34,407 bases of DNA from assembly GCA_021738505.1 (NCBI GenBank), contig JAIPBW010000034.1, positions 1 through 34,407 on the forward strand, in the 5' to 3' direction. A program made the position numbers and the translations under genes. The stretch comes from Bacteroidales bacterium. GTDB taxonomy: Bacteria > Bacteroidota > Bacteroidia > Bacteroidales > PWNQ01. Shown one piece after another: positions 1 through 7,643 of the stretch. Numbering within the stretch: the stretch's first letter is position 1; every line of letters starts with the position of its first letter. Under the pieces are notes generated by a model. That model made no database searches and was not told the origin of the DNA. It worked only from the letters and a program-made list of their open reading frames with translations.

Positions 1-8
1 ATCTAATA

Positions 9-40
9 TTTGTCGGATTACTGGTTTATTGTTATTTTTG
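9..40 (+). promoter_or_regulatory. Bacteroidota-type promoter for the DUF1573 gene
   Basis: TTTG at 9-12 and TATTTTTG at 33-40 are separated by 20 bases, matching the Bacteroidota -33/-7 consensus (TTTG, 19-21 bp, TAnnTTTG). Transcription would start near 47 and give a leader of about 160 nt before the gene at 207. The assignment rests on motif match only. Confidence 0.5.
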
Positions 41-92
41 TTTCGCCTGAAGAGTCCCATATTTATAAAGTTTTTTGGTCGAAACAAAAATA
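33..92. repeat. 13-bp inverted repeat around the first promoter
   Basis: Positions 33-45 (TATTTTTGTTTCG) are the exact reverse complement of 80-92, with a 34-base spacer. Each arm contains a TAnnTTTG-type -7 word, one on each strand, so the arms could be facing promoters or an operator rather than an RNA hairpin, since the left arm precedes the predicted transcription start. Confidence 0.55.
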
Positions 93-206
93 TGAGATTC
101 TGAGGGCTTTTTAATATTACTACTTTCGGATGCTAGTGACTACAGACAACTAATTAGGCGTAATTCTTGTATAGTAATTGAACAAAACAAATAAAACAAC
201 ATACCT

Positions 207-605
207 ATGAAAAGAATATTAGGAATATTCGTTATGCTTTTCTTATTTGCCTCTTTATCAGTAGCACAAAGCAGCAGTAAAGAAAGCAAAGCCGCTCAAA
301 TAGACTTTGAGGAAAAAGTATATGACTTTGGCACTATTGAGCAATACAGCGACGCCACATGTGAGTTTACTTTTAAAAATACCGGAAAGAGTCCTCTGGT
401 GATTACTAAAGTGATTACTTCATGTGGATGTACGGTACCGGATTATCCGAAAAGCCCTATTATGCCGAATCAGGAAGGACAAATTCAGGTAACATACGAT
501 TCCGGCAAAGTTGGCAGTATTAATAACCAAATTGTTGTCCGCACAAATTCGGAAGAGGGCACTGTAATTCTAAAAATCAAAGGAAAAGTTGTAAAAAAAT
601 CTTAA
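207..605 (+). CDS. DUF1573 domain exported protein
   Basis: This 132-residue protein has an N-terminal signal peptide (hydrophobic residues about 4-20, ending at VAQS) followed by a single DUF1573 domain. The hallmark is the TSCGCT motif near residue 72 and the preceding 'FxFKNTG' strand, typical of this immunoglobulin-like beta-sandwich family that is very common in Bacteroidota. It is predicted to act in the periplasm or on the cell surface; the family has no established biochemical role. The start at 207 gives the complete signal peptide. A hairpin with a T-run at 733-765 lies 130 bases downstream and may end its transcript. Confidence 0.9.
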   Translation: MKRILGIFVMLFLFASLSVAQSSSKESKAAQIDFEEKVYDFGTIEQYSDATCEFTFKNTGKSPLVITKVITSCGCTVPDYPKSPIMPNQEGQIQVTYDSGKVGSINNQIVVRTNSEEGTVILKIKGKVVKKS

Positions 606-722
606 CCCCTTGATAATCGGAATTTATTTCATTCCTTTAATCAGGGAAGGTTAAAAGTTATATCAACATTATTTAAATGATTTTAAAAGCATACAATTTT
701 TTAAAATCACCTCAAATTTTCA

Positions 723-730
723 TACTTTTG
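723..730 (+). promoter_or_regulatory. -7 element for the aminotransferase gene
   Basis: TACTTTTG matches TAnnTTTG. A T-rich stretch around 697-702 sits at the -33 distance but is not an exact TTTG. Predicted transcription start is near 736-738, which falls inside the hairpin annotated at 733-765, so promoter and hairpin function are mutually exclusive in one transcript. Confidence 0.4.
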
Positions 731-732
731 TT

Positions 733-765
733 CCGGTGTCAGGAGTCTGTCACCGGATTTTTTTT
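733..765 (+). terminator. Hairpin plus T8, intrinsic-terminator-like
   Basis: CCGGTG (733-738) pairs with CACCGG (751-756) across a 12-base loop and is followed almost directly by eight T residues (758-765). It most probably ends the DUF1573 transcript; an attenuator for the next gene is the alternative. Confidence 0.6.
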
Positions 766-783
766 AACCTAAACAACACCATT

Positions 784-1983
784 ATGCCTGATATATCAAA
801 AAAAGGGCAAACCATGCCCGAGTCGCCAATTCGCAAGCTGGTCCCCTACGCAGAAAAAGCGAAAAAGAAAGGACGTAAGGTTTATCATCTGAATATTGGT
901 CAACCGGACATTGAAACGCCCGAAGTAGCTTTGAATGCTATTCGCAATTATGACGAAAATGTGGTAGCTTATAGTCATTCTGCAGGAAATTTATCGTACC
1001 GCGAAAAACTAACGGAATATTACAAACAAAACAACATTACAGTAACTCCGGATGACATCATTGTGAGTGCCGGCGCATCAGAAGCTATTCTGTTTGCCAT
1101 GAACTCCTGCCTGGACGAAGGTGACGAAGTTATTATCCCGGAACCTTTTTACGCCAATTACAACGGATTTGCTATCAATGCCGGAGTGACTGTCAAACCT
1201 ATTCCTTCTTCCATTAAAGATGGGTTTGCCCTGCCTCCAATTGCTGATTTTGAGAAAGCAATTACAGACAAGACCAAAGCCATCATGATCTGTAACCCCA
1301 ATAATCCCACAGGATATTTATACAGCAAAGAAGAGCTGGAGACATTACGAAAGATTGTGTTAAAGTATGATTTGTTTCTTTTTGCTGATGAAGTATACCG
1401 TGAATTCACCTACGATAATCACAAGCACTTCTCCGTGATGGAATTAGATGGCTTGGACGAACATGTTGTTATGATTGATTCGGTTTCTAAACGCTACAGT
1501 GCTTGTGGATTCCGCATCGGTTGTATGGTTTCCCGTAACGAAAAAGTCATGGCTACGGCATTAAAATTTGCACAAGCCCGCTTAAGCCCGCCTTCATTCG
1601 GACAAGTAGCTGCAGAAGCGGCATTGGATACTCCAAAAGAATATTTTGATCAGGTTCTTCAGGAATATTACAACCGCCGCCAAATTGTAGTAGAATCTAT
1701 TAATAAGATGGAAGGCGCATTTTGTCCCCAGCCAAAAGGAGCTTTTTATGTGGTCGCCAGTCTTCCCATAGACAATGCTGACCGGTTTTGCCAGTGGTTA
1801 CTTGAAGATTATGAATATGAAAACCAAACCGTTATGCTTGCCCCGGCAACAGGCTTTTATTCCACAGAAGGCTCCGGACGTCAGGAAGTACGCATTAGTT
1901 ATGTACTGAATGTGGATGACCTGAAAAAAGCAATGGACGTACTTGAAAATGCCTTAAAAAATTATCCCGGAAGGGAAATTTAA
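784..1983 (+). CDS. PLP-dependent class I aminotransferase
   Basis: This 399-residue protein belongs to fold-type I aminotransferases of the aspartate aminotransferase superfamily, catalysing amino-group transfer between an amino acid and a 2-oxo acid in the cytoplasm. Visible motifs are NPNNPTG (cofactor-binding Asn), FADEVYREF (Asp and Tyr contacting PLP), and SVSKRYSACGFRIG with the Schiff-base lysine, plus a C-terminal Arg in the substrate-carboxylate region (VRISY). I chose ATG at 784 over the in-frame GTG at 736, because the 16 extra residues would lie across a terminator-like hairpin and are not family-like. Substrate cannot be read from sequence. A strong terminator follows at 2004. 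Confidence 0.9.
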   Translation: MPDISKKGQTMPESPIRKLVPYAEKAKKKGRKVYHLNIGQPDIETPEVALNAIRNYDENVVAYSHSAGNLSYREKLTEYYKQNNITVTPDDIIVSAGASEAILFAMNSCLDEGDEVIIPEPFYANYNGFAINAGVTVKPIPSSIKDGFALPPIADFEKAITDKTKAIMICNPNNPTGYLYSKEELETLRKIVLKYDLFLFADEVYREFTYDNHKHFSVMELDGLDEHVVMIDSVSKRYSACGFRIGCMVSRNEKVMATALKFAQARLSPPSFGQVAAEAALDTPKEYFDQVLQEYYNRRQIVVESINKMEGAFCPQPKGAFYVVASLPIDNADRFCQWLLEDYEYENQTVMLAPATGFYSTEGSGRQEVRISYVLNVDDLKKAMDVLENALKNYPGREI

Positions 1984-2003
1984 TAATATCATTACCATAG
2001 AGG

Positions 2004-2038
2004 AAAAACTCCGGAGTTCCATACTTCGGAGTTTTTTT
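2004..2038 (+). terminator. Strong intrinsic terminator after the aminotransferase
   Basis: A 14-bp stem (2004-2017 with 2023-2036, one G-U pair) has a 5-base loop and runs into a T-tract ending at 2038. The A-run on the left arm means it could also work on the other strand, but there is no leftward gene here. Confidence 0.85.
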
Positions 2039-2062
2039 ATCGCTGTTGAAAAGAATAATCCC

Positions 2063-2070
2063 TATTTTTG
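2063..2070 (+). promoter_or_regulatory. -7 element just before the first PAP2 gene
   Basis: TATTTTTG matches TAnnTTTG. The start codon at 2077 is only 7 bases further, so the transcript would be leaderless or nearly so. No convincing TTTG is found at the expected -33 distance. Confidence 0.35.
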
Positions 2071-2076
2071 TATTTC

Positions 2077-2940
2077 ATGAACGTTTCAATAAAACCTCAT
2101 ATATACATTCCCTTATTATCTTTAAGGTCTACGAAAAGGACATTGCTGTTTGGTCTGCTTTTTCTGATCTCGCAATCCATGCCGGGACAGGATACATTGA
2201 AAGAAAACTATATTAAAAACACTATTTATGATCATGGAGAATTATGGAAAAAAACGGTATCCCCAAAAGAATACAATTACAGGGTTTTATTGCCTCTGGC
2301 TGTAGCCACGGGAACTTCCATTTATTTCGATGAAACCATAAGCCGTGAAGTTATTTCATTTCGCCAAAGGCATGAGCTCAATAAGATAAGCAATACGATT
2401 ACTCACTTTGGTGATCCTTACTTGTTAGGCAGTGCCACACTTTTAGCTTATGGCTCGGGGTGGATATTCCGGGATTCTAAATTGCAACAAACGTCTTTAA
2501 TGGCGGCTCAGGCGTATATTCATAATGGTATTTTTACCTACCTGGGCAAATTGGCTTTTGCACGTCAGCGCCCTTTTGTAAACAGTAAGGACAATTGGCA
2601 TTTCTTCCCTTATTCCTTGCAAGACCATGAAACATCGGCCACAGCTTATCAATCCTTTCCTTCCGGACATACTTCCGGGATATTTGCCATTGCAACCGTA
2701 GTAGCAAAGCAATACAACGAAAACTTCTGGATCCCAACTATAGCTTATTCTATGGCCACACTTACCGGTGTGTCACGCATTTCGGAAAGTAAGCACTGGC
2801 TGAGCGATGTTATTGTGGGAGCTGCTCTCGGATATGGTATGGGCCATTTTGTGGTGGAATCCAACAAAAACACACAGTTTACTTTATTCCCTACTTACTG
2901 GGAAAATAGCGTGTCACTTACCCTCCAATTAGAAATTTAA
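2077..2940 (+). CDS. PAP2 superfamily phosphatase, exported
   Basis: This 287-residue protein contains the three-part phosphatidic acid phosphatase type 2 signature: K-x6-RP (KLAFARQRP), PSGH (SFPSGHTSG) and SR-x5-H-x3-D (SRISESKHWLSD), including both catalytic histidines. A hydrophobic segment after a basic stretch (about residues 25-40) ends near QSMPGQD and looks like a signal peptide, so the domain should face the periplasm and dephosphorylate lipid phosphates or pyrophosphates. ATG at 2077 is preferred to TTG at 2068. Its last 12 bases overlap the end of the convergent maf gene. A second PAP2 protein lies at 5840. Confidence 0.85.
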   Translation: MNVSIKPHIYIPLLSLRSTKRTLLFGLLFLISQSMPGQDTLKENYIKNTIYDHGELWKKTVSPKEYNYRVLLPLAVATGTSIYFDETISREVISFRQRHELNKISNTITHFGDPYLLGSATLLAYGSGWIFRDSKLQQTSLMAAQAYIHNGIFTYLGKLAFARQRPFVNSKDNWHFFPYSLQDHETSATAYQSFPSGHTSGIFAIATVVAKQYNENFWIPTIAYSMATLTGVSRISESKHWLSDVIVGAALGYGMGHFVVESNKNTQFTLFPTYWENSVSLTLQLEI

Positions 2941-3522
2941 TAACTCATCGTAGAGTTTTTGTGTGGGCAAGCCCATAACATTATAAAAAGAGCCCGTAAT
3001 CTTTTCAATGCCAATATAGCCTATCCATTCCTGGATACCATATGCCCCCGCTTTATCAAAAGGGTCAAAATTGTCAATATAATAATCGATTTCCTGCTTT
3101 TTTAAGACCCGAAAAAACACTTCGGAACATGCATAAAATGATTGTCTTTTGTCACGGGAGCTAATACTAACTCCGGTATAGACTTCATGTTTGTTTCCTG
3201 ACAATCTTTTCAAAATGCGCACCGCATCATCTTTATCCTTAGGCTTGCTCAGCACGGAATTTTCCAGCCAAACGATAGTATCGGCTGTTATCACCAGGTG
3301 GTTATCTGCAAGTGAATTAAAAGAAAATGCATGGGCCTTTAATTCCGAAAGATAAACCGGTATTTCTTCTCTTTTAAGATGATCCGGATAGGTCTCTTCT
3401 ATATCTACAGGGCGGACTTCAAAATCCAGCTCCAGCTCTTTCAACAGACGCTGTCTCCGTGGAGACTGAGAAGCTAGAATAATCTGCTTGCCCGAAAGCT
3501 TTTCTGCTAATAATGATTTCAT
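2929..3522 (-). CDS. maf: Maf-family nucleoside triphosphate pyrophosphatase
   Basis: This 197-residue protein is a Maf/YhdE-like house-cleaning pyrophosphatase that removes non-canonical or excess pyrimidine nucleotides (dTTP/UTP-type activity in characterised members). It has the N-terminal ILASQSPRRQRLL substrate loop, the central TADTIV with catalytic Asp, the SKPKD motif and the VYTGVS strand. I chose the ATG at 3522, which begins a few residues before the conserved core; an upstream in-frame start at 3558 would add 12 atypical residues and leave only one base to the preceding gene. It is the last gene of the leftward set starting at 5793. Confidence 0.88.
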   Translation of the reverse strand: MKSLLAEKLSGKQIILASQSPRRQRLLKELELDFEVRPVDIEETYPDHLKREEIPVYLSELKAHAFSFNSLADNHLVITADTIVWLENSVLSKPKDKDDAVRILKRLSGNKHEVYTGVSISSRDKRQSFYACSEVFFRVLKKQEIDYYIDNFDPFDKAGAYGIQEWIGYIGIEKITGSFYNVMGLPTQKLYDELLNF

Positions 3523-3559
3523 AACTATTCTATTCACGTAATTATACCGGCATTGCAAA

Positions 3560-4531
3560 TTACCAACTGATATATAATATTTGCATGGACAAAATTCCTG
3601 CTATCATGTACACTTTCAAATAAAGACTCATAATACCGAAATCTCTCTCATTTTCTGCTTTAAAAAGAGCCCAGATAAGATACAATACGATTATCTCCAA
3701 AACAAGAATATACCATGAAACCAGGATCAGCTCCATCTCATATAAAAATATCTGTGCAATGACCAAGGTTGCCAGATTTATGCCCAAACCAATAGCAGTT
3801 AATAATTTAAACCCTTTTTCACTCATAGTAACAGCAAGGTTTTTTACTCCTGCTCTCAAATCACCCGGCACATCCTGCCGGTCTTTAACAAGCTCTCTGA
3901 CAAAGGTGGCTATAAAAGCAAAAAATGCATACCCCAAAACCAAATAGGTCATGAGGCCTTGTTCTTTAGGAGGTAAAAATTCAGTATTTTGGATCATGGC
4001 AAAAAATTCAAACATCCATATCAAAACAATAACAAAAGCCGTTGATAAGCTGACAATGAAGTTCCCCCAAAATTTTATATATTTAAACTGTTCGGAGTAG
4101 AACCATAAGGCCAGGGCAAAGATAATATGCACCATGGCGATCTGATAATTCCCCACGTTTATGGCGGCCCAAAACGCAGCTAGAATTCCAAGAGCTGTTA
4201 AAACCCCGTAGTAAATCACGGCAGCGCGGCGGGAAATTTTTGTCCCTATTATTTGTCGTTTGGGCTTATTTATCTCATCTATTACAACATCAAAATAATC
4301 ATTAATTACATAGCCTCCGGCGGCTAGCAAAACCAGAGAAGCAATAAGAAGACTTATTGTCTCCACTTCCATAAATAAAGGCATATGGAAATACTCATAC
4401 ACCCCTCCTATCAATGCTTTCCATGTAAGCAAAGATGTCAGAATTACAATCAACAAATTTAAAGGTCTGATGAGTTGAAGAAAGGGCTTAATACTTTTTA
4501 CAACTTTCAATTTTTCAACTATCTTATTCAT
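3560..4531 (-). CDS. UbiA-family prenyltransferase, probably geranylgeranylglycerol-phosphate type
   Basis: This 323-residue integral membrane protein has about eight or nine hydrophobic segments and the two Asp-rich Mg-prenyl-diphosphate motifs of UbiA enzymes: NDYFDVVIDEINKP near residue 77 and the second motif around KDRQDVPGD. Bacteroidota homologues of this size are usually annotated as geranylgeranylglycerol-phosphate geranylgeranyltransferases. The acceptor (menaquinone precursor, glycerol-phosphate lipid, other) cannot be decided from the sequence. Its start overlaps the kdsC-like stop by 8 bases, indicating co-translation. Confidence 0.85.
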   Translation of the reverse strand: MNKIVEKLKVVKSIKPFLQLIRPLNLLIVILTSLLTWKALIGGVYEYFHMPLFMEVETISLLIASLVLLAAGGYVINDYFDVVIDEINKPKRQIIGTKISRRAAVIYYGVLTALGILAAFWAAINVGNYQIAMVHIIFALALWFYSEQFKYIKFWGNFIVSLSTAFVIVLIWMFEFFAMIQNTEFLPPKEQGLMTYLVLGYAFFAFIATFVRELVKDRQDVPGDLRAGVKNLAVTMSEKGFKLLTAIGLGINLATLVIAQIFLYEMELILVSWYILVLEIIVLYLIWALFKAENERDFGIMSLYLKVYMIAGILSMQILYISW

Positions 4532-5030
4532 TCATCCACAAATTTTGAGCTTTCAACACTTGTTCAATAATATCGCGAACGGCTCCAAAGCCACCTTTGT
4601 TATCAGAAATGTAATGACAAATACTTTTCACCTCTTCCACTGCATCGTCCGGACAGCAAGGCAACACAACCTCCCTCATAGCCTGAATATCAGGAATATC
4701 ATCTCCCATATACAATGCATTTTCAGGCTTTACATTATTTTTATTCATAAACTCAAGCAAACATTCTTTCTTGTTGCTAACATGTGTGTAGGTATGGGTT
4801 ACTCCCAAATTCTCCATCCGTGTTTTCACCGATTTATTCCTTCCGCCGCTAATAATCACAACATTAAACCCTTTTTCAACGGCTTTATGAATAGCATATC
4901 CATCTTTTGTATTGGCCGTTCGAAGCAGTTCACCATCTTCCATAATATAAACAACGCCATTGGTTAAAACTCCGTCATAATCAAAGACAAGCGTATTAAT
5001 TCCTTTTAATAGTTCCTTATAGTTCTTCAT
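4524..5030 (-). CDS. kdsC: KdsC-like 3-deoxy-manno-octulosonate-8-phosphate phosphatase
   Basis: This 168-residue HAD-superfamily protein is of the compact C0 type without a cap domain, the size of KdsC. It shows FDYDGVLTNG (nucleophile and acid Asp), ISGG (motif II), a Lys in KKECLLEF, and MGDDIPD (motif IV metal ligands). KdsC hydrolyses Kdo-8-phosphate to Kdo during LPS core biosynthesis in the cytoplasm; the same fold acts on related sugar phosphates such as KDN-9-phosphate. It overlaps both neighbours (14 bases upstream, 8 bases downstream), so it is in a tight operon with the DUF2520 protein and prenyltransferase. Confidence 0.87.
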   Translation of the reverse strand: MKNYKELLKGINTLVFDYDGVLTNGVVYIMEDGELLRTANTKDGYAIHKAVEKGFNVVIISGGRNKSVKTRMENLGVTHTYTHVSNKKECLLEFMNKNNVKPENALYMGDDIPDIQAMREVVLPCCPDDAVEEVKSICHYISDNKGGFGAVRDIIEQVLKAQNLWMNE

Positions 5031-5793
5031 CTTTTCCTCTATTATAAATCGATTTACTTAAAATTTCATACAACTTTTGCTTTGCTTTATCATATTCCAA
5101 CGCTTTTAAATGTTTTTGCAAAGTAGTTTTATCATTTCTCAATGCCGGTCCTGTTTGTGCCTGCAATGGCGTTAACTCGAATATTTTATCGATTGTCTCC
5201 CTGATCAAAGGTAGAAAATCTGCAAAATCAATATTTTGTTGATCAGCAAGATCTTTGACCTGGACAAACATGTGGTTCACAAAATTTGAAGCAAAAACCG
5301 CACTGACATGGACTTTTAATCTTTCATCACTACTTATAAACCGATAATTTGGTGATAACATGACAGCAATATTGATTAGTTTTTCCTTAATCGACGGCTC
5401 TGAATATTCCAGAAATAACGGTACCTCAGACCATTTAACATGTCTATGCATGGAAAATGTTTGCAACGGGTATAAAACCCCGTAATACTGAAACCGATCA
5501 AGAACCGCCATGGGTGTACTCCCTGAAGTATGGACAACAATTTGTCCATGATCTTTAATTTTTTCCGCTACTAAAGAAATATTGTCATCATTAACTGCTA
5601 TTATTGTCAGATCATTTTTTGCCGAAAATAGACTGGTATCATTAGTCAAAAAGGAGCGCATATCTTCAGGAAAATAAGAAAAATCTTCCCTGCGCGTATA
5701 TATCCGCAAAGAAACCTGATCTTTTTCACTCACTTTCCGGCCAATATGCAAGCCTACATTTCCGGCACCGATTATGTTAACCGAACGAATCAT
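5017..5793 (-). CDS. Rossmann-like and DUF2520 domain oxidoreductase-like protein
   Basis: This 258-residue protein begins with a dinucleotide-binding glycine motif, IIGAGNVGLHIG (residues about 4-15), followed by a Rossmann-like half similar to F420-dependent/NADP oxidoreductases. The C-terminal half is helical and matches the DUF2520 architecture in which a histidine/asparagine segment (VFASNFVNHMF) lines a putative active site. Its substrate is unknown. It is the first gene of the operon with kdsC, the prenyltransferase and maf, and the 46-bp gap to the rightward PAP2 gene makes a divergent promoter region. Confidence 0.85.
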   Translation of the reverse strand: MIRSVNIIGAGNVGLHIGRKVSEKDQVSLRIYTRREDFSYFPEDMRSFLTNDTSLFSAKNDLTIIAVNDDNISLVAEKIKDHGQIVVHTSGSTPMAVLDRFQYYGVLYPLQTFSMHRHVKWSEVPLFLEYSEPSIKEKLINIAVMLSPNYRFISSDERLKVHVSAVFASNFVNHMFVQVKDLADQQNIDFADFLPLIRETIDKIFELTPLQAQTGPALRNDKTTLQKHLKALEYDKAKQKLYEILSKSIYNRGKDEEL

Positions 5794-5797
5794 ATAT

Positions 5798-5805
5798 TAT
5801 TTTTG
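5798..5805 (+). promoter_or_regulatory. -7 element for the second PAP2 gene
   Basis: TATTTTTG matches TAnnTTTG and lies 35 bases before the start at 5840, between the divergent gene starts. The -33 position would fall inside the start of the leftward gene and has no exact TTTG. Confidence 0.35.
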
Positions 5806-5839
5806 TGCTGTAAAATTAATCATTTAAACGAACCTGATC

Positions 5840-6418
5840 ATGCTAGATTTTTTGATATCCCTGGATAAAAGTATCTTTCTTGCTTTAAATCAACTGCATT
5901 CGCCTTTTTTCGATCAATTGATGTGGTGGATTAGCGATAAATATATCTGGATTCCAGTATACGCTTTTTTATTATATTTAGTTTTCCGGTATAAAGGAAA
6001 GCAAGGGTTTATTTTACTGTTTTTTATCGCTTTGGTAGTCACACTTACCGATCAAACTTCTGTAAAGCTTTTTAAAGACGTTTTTGAGCGGTTACGGCCT
6101 TGTCATGATCCTTCACTGGAAGGCATGGTACACATTGTCAACAATAAGTGCGGAGGCCAGTTCGGATTTGTATCTTCTCATGCTGCGAATACCTTTGGAA
6201 TAGCTGTCTTTCTTACCAAATTATTAAACCCTCACATCCGCTGGATTGGATGGCCTTTAATCATTTGGGCTGCTGTTGTCAGTTATTCCCGTATTTATTT
6301 AGGAGTACACTTTCCGGGCGATATTATAGGCGGTGCATTACTCGGTATCTTTTGGGGGTTAATGACTTATTATCTTTATCGCTTTACAAAGCATCGTTTT
6401 TTTTATAACTTTGCATAA
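5840..6418 (+). CDS. Membrane PAP2-family phosphatase, undecaprenyl-pyrophosphatase-like
   Basis: This 192-residue protein carries the PAP2 signature K-x6-RP (KDVFERLRP), a modified second motif SSHAAN in place of PSGH, and SRIYLGVHFPGD (third motif with catalytic His and Asp). About five transmembrane segments surround the motifs, as in BcrC/PgpB-type lipid pyrophosphatases that recycle undecaprenyl or dephosphorylate phosphatidylglycerol phosphate at the outer face of the inner membrane. Unlike the PAP2 protein at 2077 it has no cleavable signal peptide and is fully membrane-embedded. The stop lies 21 bases before the next gene, which has its own promoter. Confidence 0.85.
   Translation: MLDFLISLDKSIFLALNQLHSPFFDQLMWWISDKYIWIPVYAFLLYLVFRYKGKQGFILLFFIALVVTLTDQTSVKLFKDVFERLRPCHDPSLEGMVHIVNNKCGGQFGFVSSHAANTFGIAVFLTKLLNPHIRWIGWPLIIWAAVVSYSRIYLGVHFPGDIIGGALLGIFWGLMTYYLYRFTKHRFFYNFA
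6383..6413 (+). promoter_or_regulatory. Promoter for the T9SS-exported propeller protein
   Basis: TTTA at 6383-6386 and TAACTTTG at 6406-6413 are 19 bases apart. The predicted start is near 6420, about 20 bases before the ATG at 6440. A 7-bp inverted repeat (6413-6419 with 6430-6436) overlaps the start region. Confidence 0.45.
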
Positions 6419-6439
6419 ACCACATAAAATTTATGCACT

Positions 6440-7498
6440 ATGAAAAAACTATATTTTATTCTTTCACTGATTTTTATTAGTGGAATGCTATCAGCGCAAA
6501 ACTATAACAACCCGGAAAGCGCTGTCTATGATCACGTAAACGACCAATATCTGATTTCAAATGCCGGCAATGGAACAATCGTAGCCGCGGATGTCAATTC
6601 CTATTCGCTGAGTAGTTTTATCAGCTCAGGATTAACGAGTCCAAAGGGAATGTGTATAGCAAATGATATGCTCTACGTTACAGACGAAACTCAGGTTCAT
6701 GCCATTAGCCTCAGCAGTGGGAGCATATCTCAATCAATACCTATTACTGGTGCTCAGGGGTTAAATGATATTACAACCAATGGAGACACTTTATTTATCT
6801 CTGATATGCAAGGGAATAAAATCTTTTATCTAACTATCGGAACCTACTCTTCCGACATTCTCTCAGAGGCCAATGCTTTGGACTCTCCCAATGGAATATT
6901 ATTTGATCAGAACGGAGACCTGGTCGTTGTTTCCTTTGTTTCATATTCTCCTTTGCAAATAGTGGATCGCGTAGATGGGTATATGGCTTTTTCCATGGGA
7001 ACAGGAATTTCAAACATGGACGGTATCACACAAGACGCTTCAGGATCTTACTACATATCTTCCTGGGATGAAGATGCTGTGTTTCAATTTAACTCACTGT
7101 CATCTCCACCTTCAAACAGTGATATTGTCGTAGCGAATACATCAGATCCTGCTGACATTTATTACGATACTCAATATGATGTATTGATCGTTCCGGAATT
7201 TAACAATAACAATGTTAAATTTATCGAAGCAAACTCTCTGGGGGTCAATCAACAAAACAAAGAAAAAATAAAAGTGTATCCGGTTCCCGGAGACAAAAAC
7301 GTTTCGGTAACTATCCCCGGACGTTATCTGAATAAAAATTATTCAGCTAAGATTTTCACTACTTCCGGAAAGCTTGTTCAAGAAAGAGAACTAACAAAAT
7401 CAGAAATGCAAATATCAGGCTTAGCTGCCGGAAGTTACATTATAGAGTTTAAGTTAGGTCAGGAAACAAAAACAGATAAGTTTATTATTACAGACTAA
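6440..7498 (+). CDS. Secreted SMP-30/NHL-like beta-propeller with T9SS sorting domain
   Basis: This 352-residue protein has a signal peptide (residues 1-19, ending SAQ), a body of repeated beta-propeller blades resembling SMP-30/gluconolactonase or NHL repeats (for example GLTSPKGMCIANDMLYV, ALDSPNGILFDQNGDLV), and a C-terminal domain from about residue 275. That tail (VYPVPGDKNVSV, then AKIFTTSGKLVQ, then GLAAGSYIIEF and a final FIITD) is a type A Por/T9SS sorting signal, so the protein should cross the outer membrane by type IX secretion and be cell-attached or released. Enzymatic function is not evident. Transcription ends at the paired hairpins at 7521-7616. Confidence 0.85.
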   Translation: MKKLYFILSLIFISGMLSAQNYNNPESAVYDHVNDQYLISNAGNGTIVAADVNSYSLSSFISSGLTSPKGMCIANDMLYVTDETQVHAISLSSGSISQSIPITGAQGLNDITTNGDTLFISDMQGNKIFYLTIGTYSSDILSEANALDSPNGILFDQNGDLVVVSFVSYSPLQIVDRVDGYMAFSMGTGISNMDGITQDASGSYYISSWDEDAVFQFNSLSSPPSNSDIVVANTSDPADIYYDTQYDVLIVPEFNNNNVKFIEANSLGVNQQNKEKIKVYPVPGDKNVSVTIPGRYLNKNYSAKIFTTSGKLVQERELTKSEMQISGLAAGSYIIEFKLGQETKTDKFIITD

Positions 7499-7520
7499 TC
7501 CTACCTTTTTTCGCATAAAC

Positions 7521-7563
7521 AATACGCCAGGTTTAAAGCAAAATGTTAAACCTGGCGTATTTA
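7521..7563. terminator. Perfect 16-bp hairpin between convergent genes (first of two)
   Basis: Positions 7521-7536 pair perfectly with 7546-7561 across a 9-base loop, followed by an AT-rich stretch. It lies after the T9SS protein gene and before the end of the leftward rpe gene, so it may serve either strand. Confidence 0.8.
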
Positions 7564-7577
7564 TTTTAAATAGAATT

Positions 7578-7620
7578 TTAAGGGTTTGTTATCATTGAGT
7601 TATAACAAACCCTTAATAAT
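7578..7620. terminator. Perfect 15-bp hairpin between convergent genes (second of two)
   Basis: Positions 7578-7592 pair perfectly with 7602-7616 across a 9-base loop. It is 16 bases after the first hairpin and nearer to the rpe stop, so one hairpin per converging transcript is a reasonable reading. Confidence 0.75.
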
Positions 7621-7643
7621 ATTATATTTAAAAACCTGGCACT

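Noticed and set aside
736-783. GTG start extending the aminotransferase by 16 residues.
   Set aside because: The extension overlaps a terminator-like hairpin and the predicted transcription start; the ATG at 784 fits the family.
7586-7608. TTGTTAT and ATAACAA arms resembling a Rex operator.
   Set aside because: The arms are part of a 15-bp terminator stem and the core spacing is 11, not 6, and there is no promoter overlap.
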